64,000 bases of DNA, taken from assembly GCA_027317645.1 (NCBI GenBank), contig DAHVQS010000007.1, positions 1-64,000 on the forward strand, in the 5' to 3' direction. Within the stretch, counting starts at the first letter, position 1, and each line of letters begins with the position of its first letter. Positions 1 to 7,444 of the stretch are shown piece after piece. Source of the stretch: Paenalcaligenes sp021793095. Its GTDB lineage: Bacteria > Pseudomonadota > Gammaproteobacteria > Burkholderiales > Burkholderiaceae_B. The notes under the pieces were generated by a model. The model was not told the DNA's origin. It saw only the letters and a list, made by a program, of their open reading frames with translations, and did not search any database. The translations under genes and the position numbers were made by a program.

Positions 1-77
1 TTTCAGATTTTGATTAAGACCTAAAAAAATAAACGAGACAATTTTTAAATTCATAGAAAGACAAAAGGACCCCATTT
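1..77 (+). promoter_or_regulatory. Leader region upstream of ehuB
   Basis: Short AT-rich stretch cut by the window edge. The only clear element is a Shine-Dalgarno-like AAAGGA at about 63-68, 9 bases before the ehuB ATG. I could not pick a convincing -35/-10 pair, so the promoter may lie partly outside the window. Confidence 0.4.
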
Positions 78-974
78 ATGTTTAATTCAGCGGAAATTCC
101 ACATCGAGGCAAGAAAACAGCGCTGGCTGTCGCTTTTGGTCTACTGAGCGCTGGCCTGTTGGGTAGCACCGCAACAGCCGCCTCTCTAGAAGAGATCAAA
201 GACAAAGGCGTGATTCGTATCGCTGTGGCCAACGAAATTCCCTACGGCTTTATTGACCCCAATGGGGAAGCCAAAGGGGCCGGTCCCGAGGTCGCACAAC
301 ACTTGGTTGAAGAGCTAGGCATTGATGAAATTGAGTGGGTGACCACTAATTTTGGTTCGTTAATCCCAGGTCTGCAGGCGGACCGTTTTGATATGGTCGC
401 CGCAGAAATGGCCATCTTGCCACAGCGCTGCGAGCAAGTGGTTTATTCCGAGCCTAATAGCTCTTACGGTGAGGGCTTGTTAGTCGCTGCTGACAACCCC
501 AATGACATTCATAGCTACGAAGACTTTGTAGATAGTGATTACACAGTGGCAATCATGGCCGGTGCAGACCAGCTCGAAATGCTGCAGGCACTGGGCGTCG
601 ATGAGAGCCGAATGTTAACCATTTCTAATAACGCCGACGCCATTTCCACCGTCTCTACTGGCCGCGCCGATGCTTATGCCGCCACCGGCCTGACGGCTGC
701 CGAGCTCGCCAAACGTAGCGACAAGGTAGAGCTGGCCGAAGACTTTGTGGACCCGGTCATCAATGACGTCACTATCCGCAGCTGGGGTGGTTTTACCTTT
801 TCCAAGGATTCCGAAGATCTGCGCGATGCCATCAACGAGGCATTGGCAACATTTAAAGAGACCGATACCTGGTCCGATATCCTGTCCAGCCATGGGTTTA
901 CTGATGTAGACCAAAGCGAATCCAATGCCAAAACCACTGCCGAGTTGTGTGCTGACACCGATGGCCCATTTTAA
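78..974 (+). CDS. ehuB: Ectoine/hydroxyectoine ABC transporter substrate-binding protein EhuB
   Basis: Periplasmic binding protein of 298 aa that would capture ectoine or hydroxyectoine for the importer encoded just downstream. Residues 1 to about 35 form a signal peptide (GKK followed by a hydrophobic Ala/Leu/Gly stretch, likely cleavage after ATAA). The mature part has the solute-binding family 3 fold: an early IRIAVANEIPYGF segment, PEVAQHL, and the mid-domain FDMVAAEMAILPQRCEQV segment typical of polar amino acid and EhuB-type receptors. The ATG is preceded by AAAGGA. It is the first gene of ehuBCDA, 40 bases before ehuC. The substrate call rests on EhuB-like sequence and on the adjacent ectoine biosynthesis operon; another amino acid remains possible. 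Confidence 0.88.
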   Translation: MFNSAEIPHRGKKTALAVAFGLLSAGLLGSTATAASLEEIKDKGVIRIAVANEIPYGFIDPNGEAKGAGPEVAQHLVEELGIDEIEWVTTNFGSLIPGLQADRFDMVAAEMAILPQRCEQVVYSEPNSSYGEGLLVAADNPNDIHSYEDFVDSDYTVAIMAGADQLEMLQALGVDESRMLTISNNADAISTVSTGRADAYAATGLTAAELAKRSDKVELAEDFVDPVINDVTIRSWGGFTFSKDSEDLRDAINEALATFKETDTWSDILSSHGFTDVDQSESNAKTTAELCADTDGPF

Positions 975-1014
975 TTTTTACAGGCGCCATTGTTCCATTA
1001 CTGATTAGGCACAC

Positions 1015-1686
1015 ATGATTGACTGGAATACTTACGCAGGCCCCCTACTCAGTGGGGCCTGGGTAACAACTCAACTCACTATTTACTCCACTATTCTTGG
1101 TGGATTGGTCTCCTTTATTGCTGGCGTTGGCAGACTCTCTGATTTCCTCTGGGTTCGCGCCCTGAGCGTAGGGTTTATCGAGCTCTTTAGAGGAACATCA
1201 CTTTTAGTGCAATTATTCTGGTTATTCTTTGCACTTCCCGTATTTGGCCAGGTCATTGGCGTCGATTTACGCCTCAGTCCGGTCATGGCGGGCACCTTGG
1301 CCCTGAGCTTAAATATTGGTGCTTATGGTGCCGAAGTGGTACGCGGTGCCATCCAGGCCGTATCACCTAACCAACTCGAGGCTGCCAAGGCATTAGACTT
1401 TAGCTCACGCCAAACCATGTGGCGCATCGCCGTTCCCCAAGCCATTCCTGAAATGATGCCCTCATTTGGCAACTTGGCGATTCAAAACCTCAAAGACACC
1501 GCTTTAGTCTCTCTGATCAGCCTAGGCGATCTCACCTTCCGTGCGGAACAATTACGTAATTACACTCAGGACAGCACCACCATCTATACCTTGTTGCTAT
1601 TTATTTATTTTGGCATGGCTTTGGTCTTGGCTTTTTTCATGCGTTTACTTGAACGCTATACCAGTCGCTGGCGAGCAGGGAGGTAA
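1015..1686 (+). CDS. ehuC: Ectoine/hydroxyectoine ABC transporter permease EhuC
   Basis: Inner-membrane permease of 223 aa, one of two related subunits that form the translocation channel with EhuD. It has the His/Glu/Gln/Arg/opine permease layout: a first membrane segment after GPLLSGAWVT, a FRGTSLLVQLFWLFFALP stretch, and the ATPase-coupling EAA loop reading EAAKALDFSSRQTMWRIAVP, followed by PQAIPEMMPSFGN. It sits between ehuB and ehuD, and only 2 bases separate its stop from the ehuD start, so co-translation is likely. The RBS ahead of the ATG is weak. The family is certain; the ectoine specificity is inferred from EhuB and the neighbouring ect genes. Confidence 0.87.
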   Translation: MIDWNTYAGPLLSGAWVTTQLTIYSTILGGLVSFIAGVGRLSDFLWVRALSVGFIELFRGTSLLVQLFWLFFALPVFGQVIGVDLRLSPVMAGTLALSLNIGAYGAEVVRGAIQAVSPNQLEAAKALDFSSRQTMWRIAVPQAIPEMMPSFGNLAIQNLKDTALVSLISLGDLTFRAEQLRNYTQDSTTIYTLLLFIYFGMALVLAFFMRLLERYTSRWRAGR

Positions 1687-1688
1687 CG

Positions 1689-2381
1689 ATGCTATTTGGG
1701 ATTGCATGGGATACAAGCAGCGCCTGGGCCTTTGCATGGTCTATCTTGCCAATCTTGCTAAAAGGCATGGTGGTGACCCTGCAGGCGACCCTATTAGGCT
1801 TTGTGGTCGCCGCTATTATCGGCCTTATTTTGGCGGGGCTGAAAAGCGTACGCTTAAAAATTATCTCTTGGCCTGCCTATTTCATCACCGAATTCATTCG
1901 CGATACGCCACTATTAGTGCAGCTATTTTTCCTGTATTACGTGCTGCCCGAATATGGCATTGTATTGCCGGCGTTTATGACTGGGGCCTTAGCCTTGGGA
2001 TTGCAATACAGTGCCTACACTTCTGAGGTTTACCGCGCAGGCATTGAGTCTATCCACAATGGCCAAACTGAGGCTGCCCGAGCACTCGATTTTACGGCTT
2101 GGCGCACCTTTGTCATTGTCATTTTGCCCCAAGCCATACCGCGCATTATTCCTGCCTTAGGCAACTATTTGGTCTCGATCATGAAAGATGTGCCTGTGCT
2201 CTCAGTAGTCTCGGTACTCGAGATGCTCAATGTGGCCAAAATTATTGGCGATCGCACCTTTAACTACATGATCCCTTTATCCATGGTGGGCTTGTTGTAT
2301 CTGATTCTCACCTTGGTTGCCTCTTGGCTCATACGTGTTTTAGATACGCGCTTACCCAAAGAAGGAGTACATTTAAAATGA
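1689..2381 (+). CDS. ehuD: Ectoine/hydroxyectoine ABC transporter permease EhuD
   Basis: Second permease subunit of the importer, 230 aa, paralogous to EhuC. It shows an RDTPLLVQLFFLYYVLPEYG segment and the EAA loop EAARALDFTAWRTFVIVILP ending in PQAIPRIIPALGNY, which contacts the ATPase. The start is preceded by GGAGG at 1679-1683, inside the end of ehuC. Its TGA stop overlaps the ehuA ATG (ATGA), a classic coupling arrangement. Length and motifs are normal for the family. Substrate assignment is by context. Confidence 0.87.
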   Translation: MLFGIAWDTSSAWAFAWSILPILLKGMVVTLQATLLGFVVAAIIGLILAGLKSVRLKIISWPAYFITEFIRDTPLLVQLFFLYYVLPEYGIVLPAFMTGALALGLQYSAYTSEVYRAGIESIHNGQTEAARALDFTAWRTFVIVILPQAIPRIIPALGNYLVSIMKDVPVLSVVSVLEMLNVAKIIGDRTFNYMIPLSMVGLLYLILTLVASWLIRVLDTRLPKEGVHLK

Positions 2382-3253
2382 CTGGCACACTTAGTCAAAC
2401 AGTGCTGGATACCAGTCGCCAAACTGAACCTCACCCGATGAACGGGCAGGGCAATGGCCTGTCCAGCGACCCCTCTTCACCCATCATTGAATTTGACTCG
2501 GTCACCAAAAAATTTGATGACCACGTGGTGCTTGACCAGCTCAGCTTCAATGTACAACAAGGGGAAAAGGTCACCATCATTGGCCCCTCAGGCTCAGGAA
2601 AGTCTACTGTACTGCGCATTTTGATGACTCTGGAAGACATCCAAGGGGGACATATTTTTGTGGGAGGTGAGCCCCTGTGGCATGAGGAAAAAAACGGTGG
2701 ATTAGTGGATGCTGGAGAAAAACACCTACGCCACATGCGTAAAAAAATGGGCATGGTGTTCCAACAATTCAACCTATTCCCCCACATGACAGTCCAACGC
2801 AATATCACCGAGGCCCCTATCCATGTACTGGGTCTAAGCAAGAAAAAGGCGCAAAAAAGAGCCTGCGAGTATCTCGAGCTGGTGGGTATGATTGAACACA
2901 AGGACAAATACCCCAGTCAGCTCTCCGGTGGACAACAACAACGCGTCGCCATCGCTCGGGCGCTGGCCATGCGACCCAAAATCATGCTCTTTGATGAGCC
3001 CACCTCGGCGCTTGATCCCGAACTGGTCGGCGAGGTCCTCACGGTCATCGAACGATTAGCCGCACAACATGACCTCACTATTTTATTGGTTACCCATGAA
3101 ATGCAATTTGCCAAAGAGGTGTCTGACCGCGTTTGTTTCTTTGATGGCGGCAAAATAGTCGAGCAAGGAAACCCCGAGCAATTGTTTGATAACCCACAAG
3201 AAGAACGTACTCAGCAATTTCTCAGTCACTTCTTAGGTGAAAACGGTAACTAA
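2378..3253 (+). CDS. ehuA: Ectoine/hydroxyectoine ABC transporter ATP-binding protein EhuA
   Basis: Cytoplasmic ATPase that powers the importer, 291 aa from the chosen start. Motifs are complete: Walker A GPSGSGKSTV, the Q-loop segment MVFQQFNLFPHMTV, signature LSGGQQQRVAIARAL, Walker B IMLFDEPTSALDPE, and the H-loop in VTHEM. The ATG at 2378 was chosen over an in-frame start at 2324 because GAAGGAG lies at 2361-2367 and the ATG forms a 4-base ATGA overlap with the ehuD stop. About 40 extra N-terminal residues precede the ATPase core, which is longer than typical amino acid importer ATPases. It is the last gene of ehuBCDA, followed by a terminator. Confidence 0.88.
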   Translation: MTGTLSQTVLDTSRQTEPHPMNGQGNGLSSDPSSPIIEFDSVTKKFDDHVVLDQLSFNVQQGEKVTIIGPSGSGKSTVLRILMTLEDIQGGHIFVGGEPLWHEEKNGGLVDAGEKHLRHMRKKMGMVFQQFNLFPHMTVQRNITEAPIHVLGLSKKKAQKRACEYLELVGMIEHKDKYPSQLSGGQQQRVAIARALAMRPKIMLFDEPTSALDPELVGEVLTVIERLAAQHDLTILLVTHEMQFAKEVSDRVCFFDGGKIVEQGNPEQLFDNPQEERTQQFLSHFLGENGN

Positions 3254-3297
3254 AGCCGTTATTTGAACGCCTCTTAGGCATGCCCTGAGGCAGCTAT

Positions 3298-3336
3298 AAA
3301 AAAAGCGCAGACGGAAAACTATCCGCTGCGCTTTTT
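3298..3336. terminator. Bidirectional terminator between ehuA and ectD
   Basis: AAAAGCGCAG at 3301-3310 and CGG at 3312-3314 pair with CCG at 3323-3325 and CTGCGCTTTT at 3326-3335, leaving an 8-base loop and one bulged A. The stem carries a T-run on each strand, so it can end both the plus-strand ehu and minus-strand ect transcripts. Confidence 0.85.
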
Positions 3337-3358
3337 AGTGCCTTACTGAACTAAAGAG

Positions 3359-4279
3359 TTAATTATCCTGGAAAGGCTTGGGCTGTATAGTTTGTGTGTT
3401 TTTGCGATGCGCCAAATACTCGGGCCTAGGTTCCAAGCCGTACTTAGGCGTTTCTAACTTGTTCTCAACGCTGTTATAAACGAAGTAAGCATTCACCCGT
3501 GGCCATGGGCTGATATTGCCCGCGGAACCATGCATGGCGTTGCTATCGAACAAGACCACTGACCCTGCTTTGGCCTCCAATGCCTCAATCCCTCCATATT
3601 CCTCAACCAATAGCGTTAAGCTTAAGGGATCGGGCACCCCAAACTCTTGTTTCTTTAAAGAGCGCTCATGGTGGTTTTCCGGGGTCTCACCTGGACAGAC
3701 CAAAAAGGTGCGGTGGGATCCCGGGATAAGCATGAGCGGGCCATTGCAAGCATCATTGTCTGTTAACAGCACACTACAGCTCAGGGCACGCATCTCGGGC
3801 ATGCCATCCTCTACGTGCCAGGTTTCAAAATCTGAATGCCAATAAAACTCATCGCCATCAAAACCGGGCTTGTAGTTAACACGCGATTGATGAACATACA
3901 CCTCAGAACCCAAAATCTGTCGGGCCACATTGACCAGACGGGGATCTTGCATCAAGCGCTCAAACATGGTGCTAAATTGGTGTACTGAAAACAAAGAGCG
4001 CAGCTCTTGGGAGTCTGGCTCGGTCACTAACTCAGGGCGATTTTGTAGATCGTCACGCTCGCCCAAAGCTTTTACCTCGGCCAGTAGCTTTTTCACCTCT
4101 TGGGGGCTAAAAAGCTCCTCCAGGACGAGGAACCCCTTGTCCTGGTACGCGCTCAACTGTTCGGCACTGAGTGCATCCGCATAGGTGCCTTCGTTGTAAA
4201 CGACCGGCTCCTCACGAACGACCATACCGGCCTGGCGCTCTGTTCTGGAAACATAGCGGTCATGAATCACCGTATCCAT
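3359..4279 (-). CDS. ectD: Ectoine 5-hydroxylase EctD
   Basis: Fe(II)/2-oxoglutarate dioxygenase of 306 aa that converts ectoine to 5-hydroxyectoine. The EctD signature is complete: a conserved stretch from about Q131 to M160 containing FYWHSDFETWHVEDGM, with iron ligands H148 and D150, and a third ligand H250 in NAMHGSAGN. The length matches characterised EctD enzymes (about 300 aa). It starts 22 bases after ectC and is the last gene of the operon, ending at the shared terminator. Its presence says the organism makes hydroxyectoine as well as ectoine. No anomaly was seen. Confidence 0.95.
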   Translation of the reverse strand: MDTVIHDRYVSRTERQAGMVVREEPVVYNEGTYADALSAEQLSAYQDKGFLVLEELFSPQEVKKLLAEVKALGERDDLQNRPELVTEPDSQELRSLFSVHQFSTMFERLMQDPRLVNVARQILGSEVYVHQSRVNYKPGFDGDEFYWHSDFETWHVEDGMPEMRALSCSVLLTDNDACNGPLMLIPGSHRTFLVCPGETPENHHERSLKKQEFGVPDPLSLTLLVEEYGGIEALEAKAGSVVLFDSNAMHGSAGNISPWPRVNAYFVYNSVENKLETPKYGLEPRPEYLAHRKNTQTIQPKPFQDN

Positions 4280-4301
4280 GATAATAAACTCCTATCTTTA
4301 C

Positions 4302-4691
4302 TTATTCGGTCTCTAAGGGATAAACCCCAGATTCGTCATGAACCTCTTGACCGGTTAAAGGCGGGTTGAACACACAAATCAAGCGCATGGGCTCTTTCCC
4401 CCCGCGTAGGTAATGTTCGTCGTGCTCATCTAGGGCGTAGACCACGCCTGGCTCAATGGCGTATTTCTTGCCATCGGCCACTGTTTCAATCTCGCCATCG
4501 CCCTCAACACACCAAACCGCTTCGAGGTGGTTTTTATAGTGAATATGGGTTTCTGTCCCTGGCTTAATAATGGTTTCATGAAAGGAAAATCCCATCCCAT
4601 CGCGCTTCAAAAGGACACGACGGCTCGTCCAGTTTTCACTTTTGACTTCATGTTCTGTGCCAATAATGTCTTTGACATTGCGAACGATCAT
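4302..4691 (-). CDS. ectC: L-ectoine synthase EctC
   Basis: Cupin-type enzyme of 129 aa that cyclises N-gamma-acetyl-L-2,4-diaminobutyrate to ectoine, the last step of ectoine synthesis. The N-terminus MIVRNVKDIIGTEHEV and the core GMGFSFHETIIKPGTET...HYKNHLEAVWCVEGDGE are diagnostic for EctC, with the cupin histidine and glutamates in place. The C-terminus CVFNPPLTGQEVHDESGVYP is equally typical. It lies between ectB (139 bases upstream) and ectD (22 bases downstream). The larger gap to ectB holds an inverted repeat described separately. Confidence 0.96.
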   Translation of the reverse strand: MIVRNVKDIIGTEHEVKSENWTSRRVLLKRDGMGFSFHETIIKPGTETHIHYKNHLEAVWCVEGDGEIETVADGKKYAIEPGVVYALDEHDEHYLRGGKEPMRLICVFNPPLTGQEVHDESGVYPLETE

Positions 4692-4731
4692 AATCTTTAC
4701 TCCTGCGATTTCTCTTGTTCTTGAATACTGC

Positions 4732-4749
4732 TCATGGCTGAAGCCATGA
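4732..4749. repeat. Perfect inverted repeat in the ectB-ectC gap
   Basis: TCATGGCT at 4732-4739 and AGCCATGA at 4742-4749 are perfect inverted arms separated by GA. There is no T-run, so it is not a standard terminator. It could stabilise mRNA ends, attenuate ectCD, or bind a protein. Confidence 0.45.
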
Positions 4750-4830
4750 ATAAGATATCTCGTAGTGATATGTTGAAATCAGGGGCCCCCTAATCCAAAG
4801 AACGGGCAGCCCCCAACATCAATCTGTGAT

Positions 4831-6111
4831 TTAGGCTTTAGCGACTTCTTCTGCCAGTGTTTCAGCCACACTCTTTTCAATAATGGCCATCCCTTTTTGC
4901 AATAGCTCAGTTTCGATGGTCAGTGCGGGCAAGAGTTTGAGAACCTCATCGTTAGCACCTGAAGTCTCAATAATCAAACCATTCTCAAAACACTGCTGAG
5001 CAATTTTGCCTGCCAGTTCATGATGTTCTGTGGTGACTAGACCCTGAATCAGGCCACGACCACGGACGCTCAACCCGGCATTGGGGTAGCTCTGGCAAAT
5101 GTTCTCCAAGCAATCGCGGATGATTTCTGCCTTTTCCTCAATCTCAGCAGAAAACTTCTCATCCTGCCAGTAGTGCTGCAACGCGGTGGTGGCAGTAACA
5201 AAGGCTAGGTTGTTACCACGGAAAGTACCGCTGTGCGCACCAGGAGACCACACATCAAGCTCGGGCTTCATCAGCACCATCGACATTGGCAAGCCAAAGG
5301 CCGAGAGCGACTTGGACAAGGTAATAATGTCGGGTTGGATATCCATTTTTTCAAAACTGAAAAATGTTCCCGTACGACCACAACCTACCTGAATATCATC
5401 CACGATAAACAGGATTTCATGACGGCGGCAGACCGCCTGCAAGTCTTCTAACCAGCGATGAGTGGCGACATTCACGCCCCCCTCGCCCTGAATGGTTTCA
5501 ACAATCACTGCCGCTGGCTTGTCCACACCGCTGCTGGGATCGGTCAGGACCTTTTCCAAATAACTAATGGTATCTACATCAGGACCTAGATACCCGTCAT
5601 AAGGCATAAAGGTAGTGTTACCCAATGTGGCACCTGCAGCAGAGCGGAATTTTTGGTTGGCAGTAACGCTCAACGAGCCCATGCTCACACCATGAAAGCC
5701 ATGCGTAAATGAGATGATATTTTCACGCCCAGTCACCTGGCGGGCAATTTTCAATGCGGCCTCAACCGCGTTGGTGCCTGTTGGGCCAGTAAACTGGAAG
5801 GTATATTCCATACCACGGGGCTTCAGGATGACATTCTCAAAGGTTTCTAAAAAGTCCTTTTTGGCTTGTGTTGCCATATCCAGTCCATGTACTACCCCAT
5901 CTTCTTTGAGGTAATCAATGAGCTTTTCCTTTAGAAGCTTATTGTTATGTCCATAATTCAGTGTCCCTGCACCGCTGAAAAAGTCGATGTAGGCCTCTGA
6001 ACCACTGTCATACAACAAGGAACCTTTTGCTTGTTCAAATAAGACCGGAAATGAACGAATATAGCCACGCACTTCCGACTCTAAACGATTAAAAACTTTC
6101 AACTTAGCCAT
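4831..6111 (-). CDS. ectB: Diaminobutyrate-2-oxoglutarate transaminase EctB
   Basis: Class III PLP aminotransferase of 426 aa that transfers the amino group of glutamate to aspartate semialdehyde to give L-2,4-diaminobutyrate, the first dedicated step to ectoine. Visible features are the N-terminal FNRLESEVRGYIRSFPVLF segment typical of EctB, the PLP phosphate-binding TGPTGTNAVEAALK region near residue 108, FIVDDIQVGCGRTG with the PLP-binding Asp near 238, and the Schiff-base Lys near 267 in TLSKSLSAFGLPMS. The length fits the family. It lies between ectA (77 bases upstream) and ectC. Confidence 0.95.
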   Translation of the reverse strand: MAKLKVFNRLESEVRGYIRSFPVLFEQAKGSLLYDSGSEAYIDFFSGAGTLNYGHNNKLLKEKLIDYLKEDGVVHGLDMATQAKKDFLETFENVILKPRGMEYTFQFTGPTGTNAVEAALKIARQVTGRENIISFTHGFHGVSMGSLSVTANQKFRSAAGATLGNTTFMPYDGYLGPDVDTISYLEKVLTDPSSGVDKPAAVIVETIQGEGGVNVATHRWLEDLQAVCRRHEILFIVDDIQVGCGRTGTFFSFEKMDIQPDIITLSKSLSAFGLPMSMVLMKPELDVWSPGAHSGTFRGNNLAFVTATTALQHYWQDEKFSAEIEEKAEIIRDCLENICQSYPNAGLSVRGRGLIQGLVTTEHHELAGKIAQQCFENGLIIETSGANDEVLKLLPALTIETELLQKGMAIIEKSVAETLAEEVAKA

Positions 6112-6188
6112 GATTTTTGCTCCAAAAAGTAAAACAATCCCCTACAGATCAAATATCCGTATCTTGTTAGTCCATTTGCTTTATCGGA

Positions 6189-6746
6189 TCAGGGGATAGG
6201 CCCGATGCGTAATAAGGGCTCTGTTTGTGGTTGTGCCGCCTCATCAAAATGATGAGACTCAAAGAACGGCAATTCTTTCAACTCTGTCTGGTATTGATCA
6301 GCCAAGCGCTGGAACATCCGACGTGAGGCCTGATTATCAGGAGCCACCGTTGTTTCGATATAGCGCACCTCTTGGCATTGTGTGCGTTGCAATAAATGCT
6401 CGAGCATGCGCAAAGCCAGACGCTGCCCTCTCATTGAAGAGTGCACAGCGACCTGCCAAACGAATAAAACATGTTCCTGGGAAGGCGGCTGATATGCCGA
6501 AATGAAGCCTACAACCTGCGCGCCTTTGGTAGCCACTACACAGGTTTGAGCGAAATGCTCGGTCAAGAGCAAATAGGCATAGGTGGAATTAATATCTAAA
6601 GGTGGGCATGAACGAATGAGTTTTGCTACGGCCGCCCCATCATTTTTAGAAGGGGCGCGTAGCACAAGCGGTTCGTCTGTATCCGCCTCGGCTTCAGATT
6701 GTGTAGAACACATGGTATTGGATTGATTTGTTTGTAAAATCTTCAC
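6189..6746 (-). CDS. ectA: L-2,4-diaminobutyrate N-acetyltransferase EctA
   Basis: GNAT-family enzyme of about 185 aa that acetylates diaminobutyrate with acetyl-CoA, the second ectoine step. The EctA core VLRAPSKNDGAAVAKLIRSCPPLD leads into the GNAT fold; FVWQVAVHSSMRGQRLALRML holds the acetyl-CoA loop, and RYIETTVAPDNQASRRMF matches the EctA C-terminal region. The listed start is a GTG at 6744-6746 that overlaps the ectR stop (GTGA), suggesting translational coupling. An ATG 11 codons later (6713) is the alternative and would give 174 aa; neither has a strong RBS. Confidence 0.9.
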   Translation of the reverse strand: MKILQTNQSNTMCSTQSEAEADTDEPLVLRAPSKNDGAAVAKLIRSCPPLDINSTYAYLLLTEHFAQTCVVATKGAQVVGFISAYQPPSQEHVLFVWQVAVHSSMRGQRLALRMLEHLLQRTQCQEVRYIETTVAPDNQASRRMFQRLADQYQTELKELPFFESHHFDEAAQPQTEPLLRIGPIP

Positions 6747-7273
6747 ACTACCAATCCGGATTCAGGGGGTACTGCCCCGTCCGGAACCTCCAAAAGTGTC
6801 GATGCAGCATCGCCCGCGCTGGACGTGACCACATCGGTTTCAGAATCAATCAAGCAAACTACCTTTTCCAAGGCGGCGGTAATATCCGCCTGCTCGGACT
6901 CAGGCAACTGCTTGAGCGCTTGAGCCAACTTTTTTTGTAGTGGCGAGGGCGTTTCTGCTGCCAGAGCACGCCCTGTTTCGGTCGCCGTAATATAAACAAT
7001 ACGACGATCTTTGCGACCGCGCTCTCTCTGAATGAGACCCTTGTCCTCTAAGCGGTCTAGTATGCCAACCACCGTACTGGGGCTGACATGCATCTGGCGA
7101 CTAATCGCCGTCGCGGTGAGCGGCCCGCTGTCTATCACCTTGCTCAAGCAAACAAGCTGCGGCGCGGTGATATTGCTATAAGCCGCCAACTGCCTAGAGT
7201 GCAGGGCAATTGAGCGCGTAATACGACGTATGGCTCGTAAAATTCTCAAATCGTATTGGTTCTGTGTATCCAT
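6743..7273 (-). CDS. ectR: MarR-family transcriptional regulator EctR
   Basis: Winged-helix regulator of 176 aa, first gene of the ectoine operon. The DNA-binding part reads TATAISRQMHVSPSTVVGILDRLEDKGLI followed by the wing GRKDRRIVYITATETGRAL, typical of MarR. EctR proteins of this type are encoded beside ectABC in several halotolerant proteobacteria and repress the operon. The ATG at 7271-7273 is preferred over a GTG at 7298-7300, because that GTG lies inside the operator-like repeat at 7297-7316 and close to the expected transcription start. The C-terminal 40 residues are Ala/Ser/Pro-rich and probably flexible. It overlaps the ectA start by 4 bases. Confidence 0.85.
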   Translation of the reverse strand: MDTQNQYDLRILRAIRRITRSIALHSRQLAAYSNITAPQLVCLSKVIDSGPLTATAISRQMHVSPSTVVGILDRLEDKGLIQRERGRKDRRIVYITATETGRALAAETPSPLQKKLAQALKQLPESEQADITAALEKVVCLIDSETDVVTSSAGDAASTLLEVPDGAVPPESGLVV

Positions 7274-7296
7274 AACTATTTCGCAATCAAAACGTC

Positions 7297-7316
7297 GCAC
7301 TACAAATCGTTAGTGC
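7297..7316. promoter_or_regulatory. Candidate EctR operator
   Basis: GCACTA at 7297-7302 and TAGTGC at 7311-7316 form a perfect inverted repeat with an 8-base spacer. The size suits a MarR dimer. It begins 4 bases past the -10 box and should cover the transcription start, so binding would block the promoter. Confidence 0.6.
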
Positions 7317-7320
7317 TGAA

Positions 7321-7349
7321 ATAATAGGCCTTACGAACTATCTCGTCAA
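7321..7349 (-). promoter_or_regulatory. Sigma-70-type promoter of ectRABCD
   Basis: On the minus strand, TTGACG (7344-7349) is followed after exactly 17 bases by TATTAT (7321-7326). It is a near-consensus housekeeping promoter pointing into ectR, about 50 bases before the ATG, with the operator-like repeat directly downstream. Confidence 0.7.
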
Positions 7350-7384
7350 GGCAAAAGTTGCAACTGCTTACATTTAAGGGTGCA

Positions 7385-7403
7385 GGTTGACAGATAGTCA
7401 ACC
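7385..7403. repeat. Inverted repeat upstream of the ect promoter
   Basis: GGTTGAC at 7385-7391 and GTCAACC at 7397-7403 flank a 5-base spacer. It lies 36 bases upstream of the ect -35 box and 42 bases past the tldD stop. It lacks a T-run, so it is either a weak tldD transcript end or an upstream protein-binding site. Confidence 0.45.
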
Positions 7404-7444
7404 CTTGAAAATAAATGTTAAGAAATTGGATTGGCGCGCGTTTT

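Noticed and set aside
1541..2026. Overlapping 161-codon frame across the ehuC-ehuD junction
   Set aside because: It is a shifted frame over two clear permease genes, lacks a ribosome site and has no recognisable protein features.
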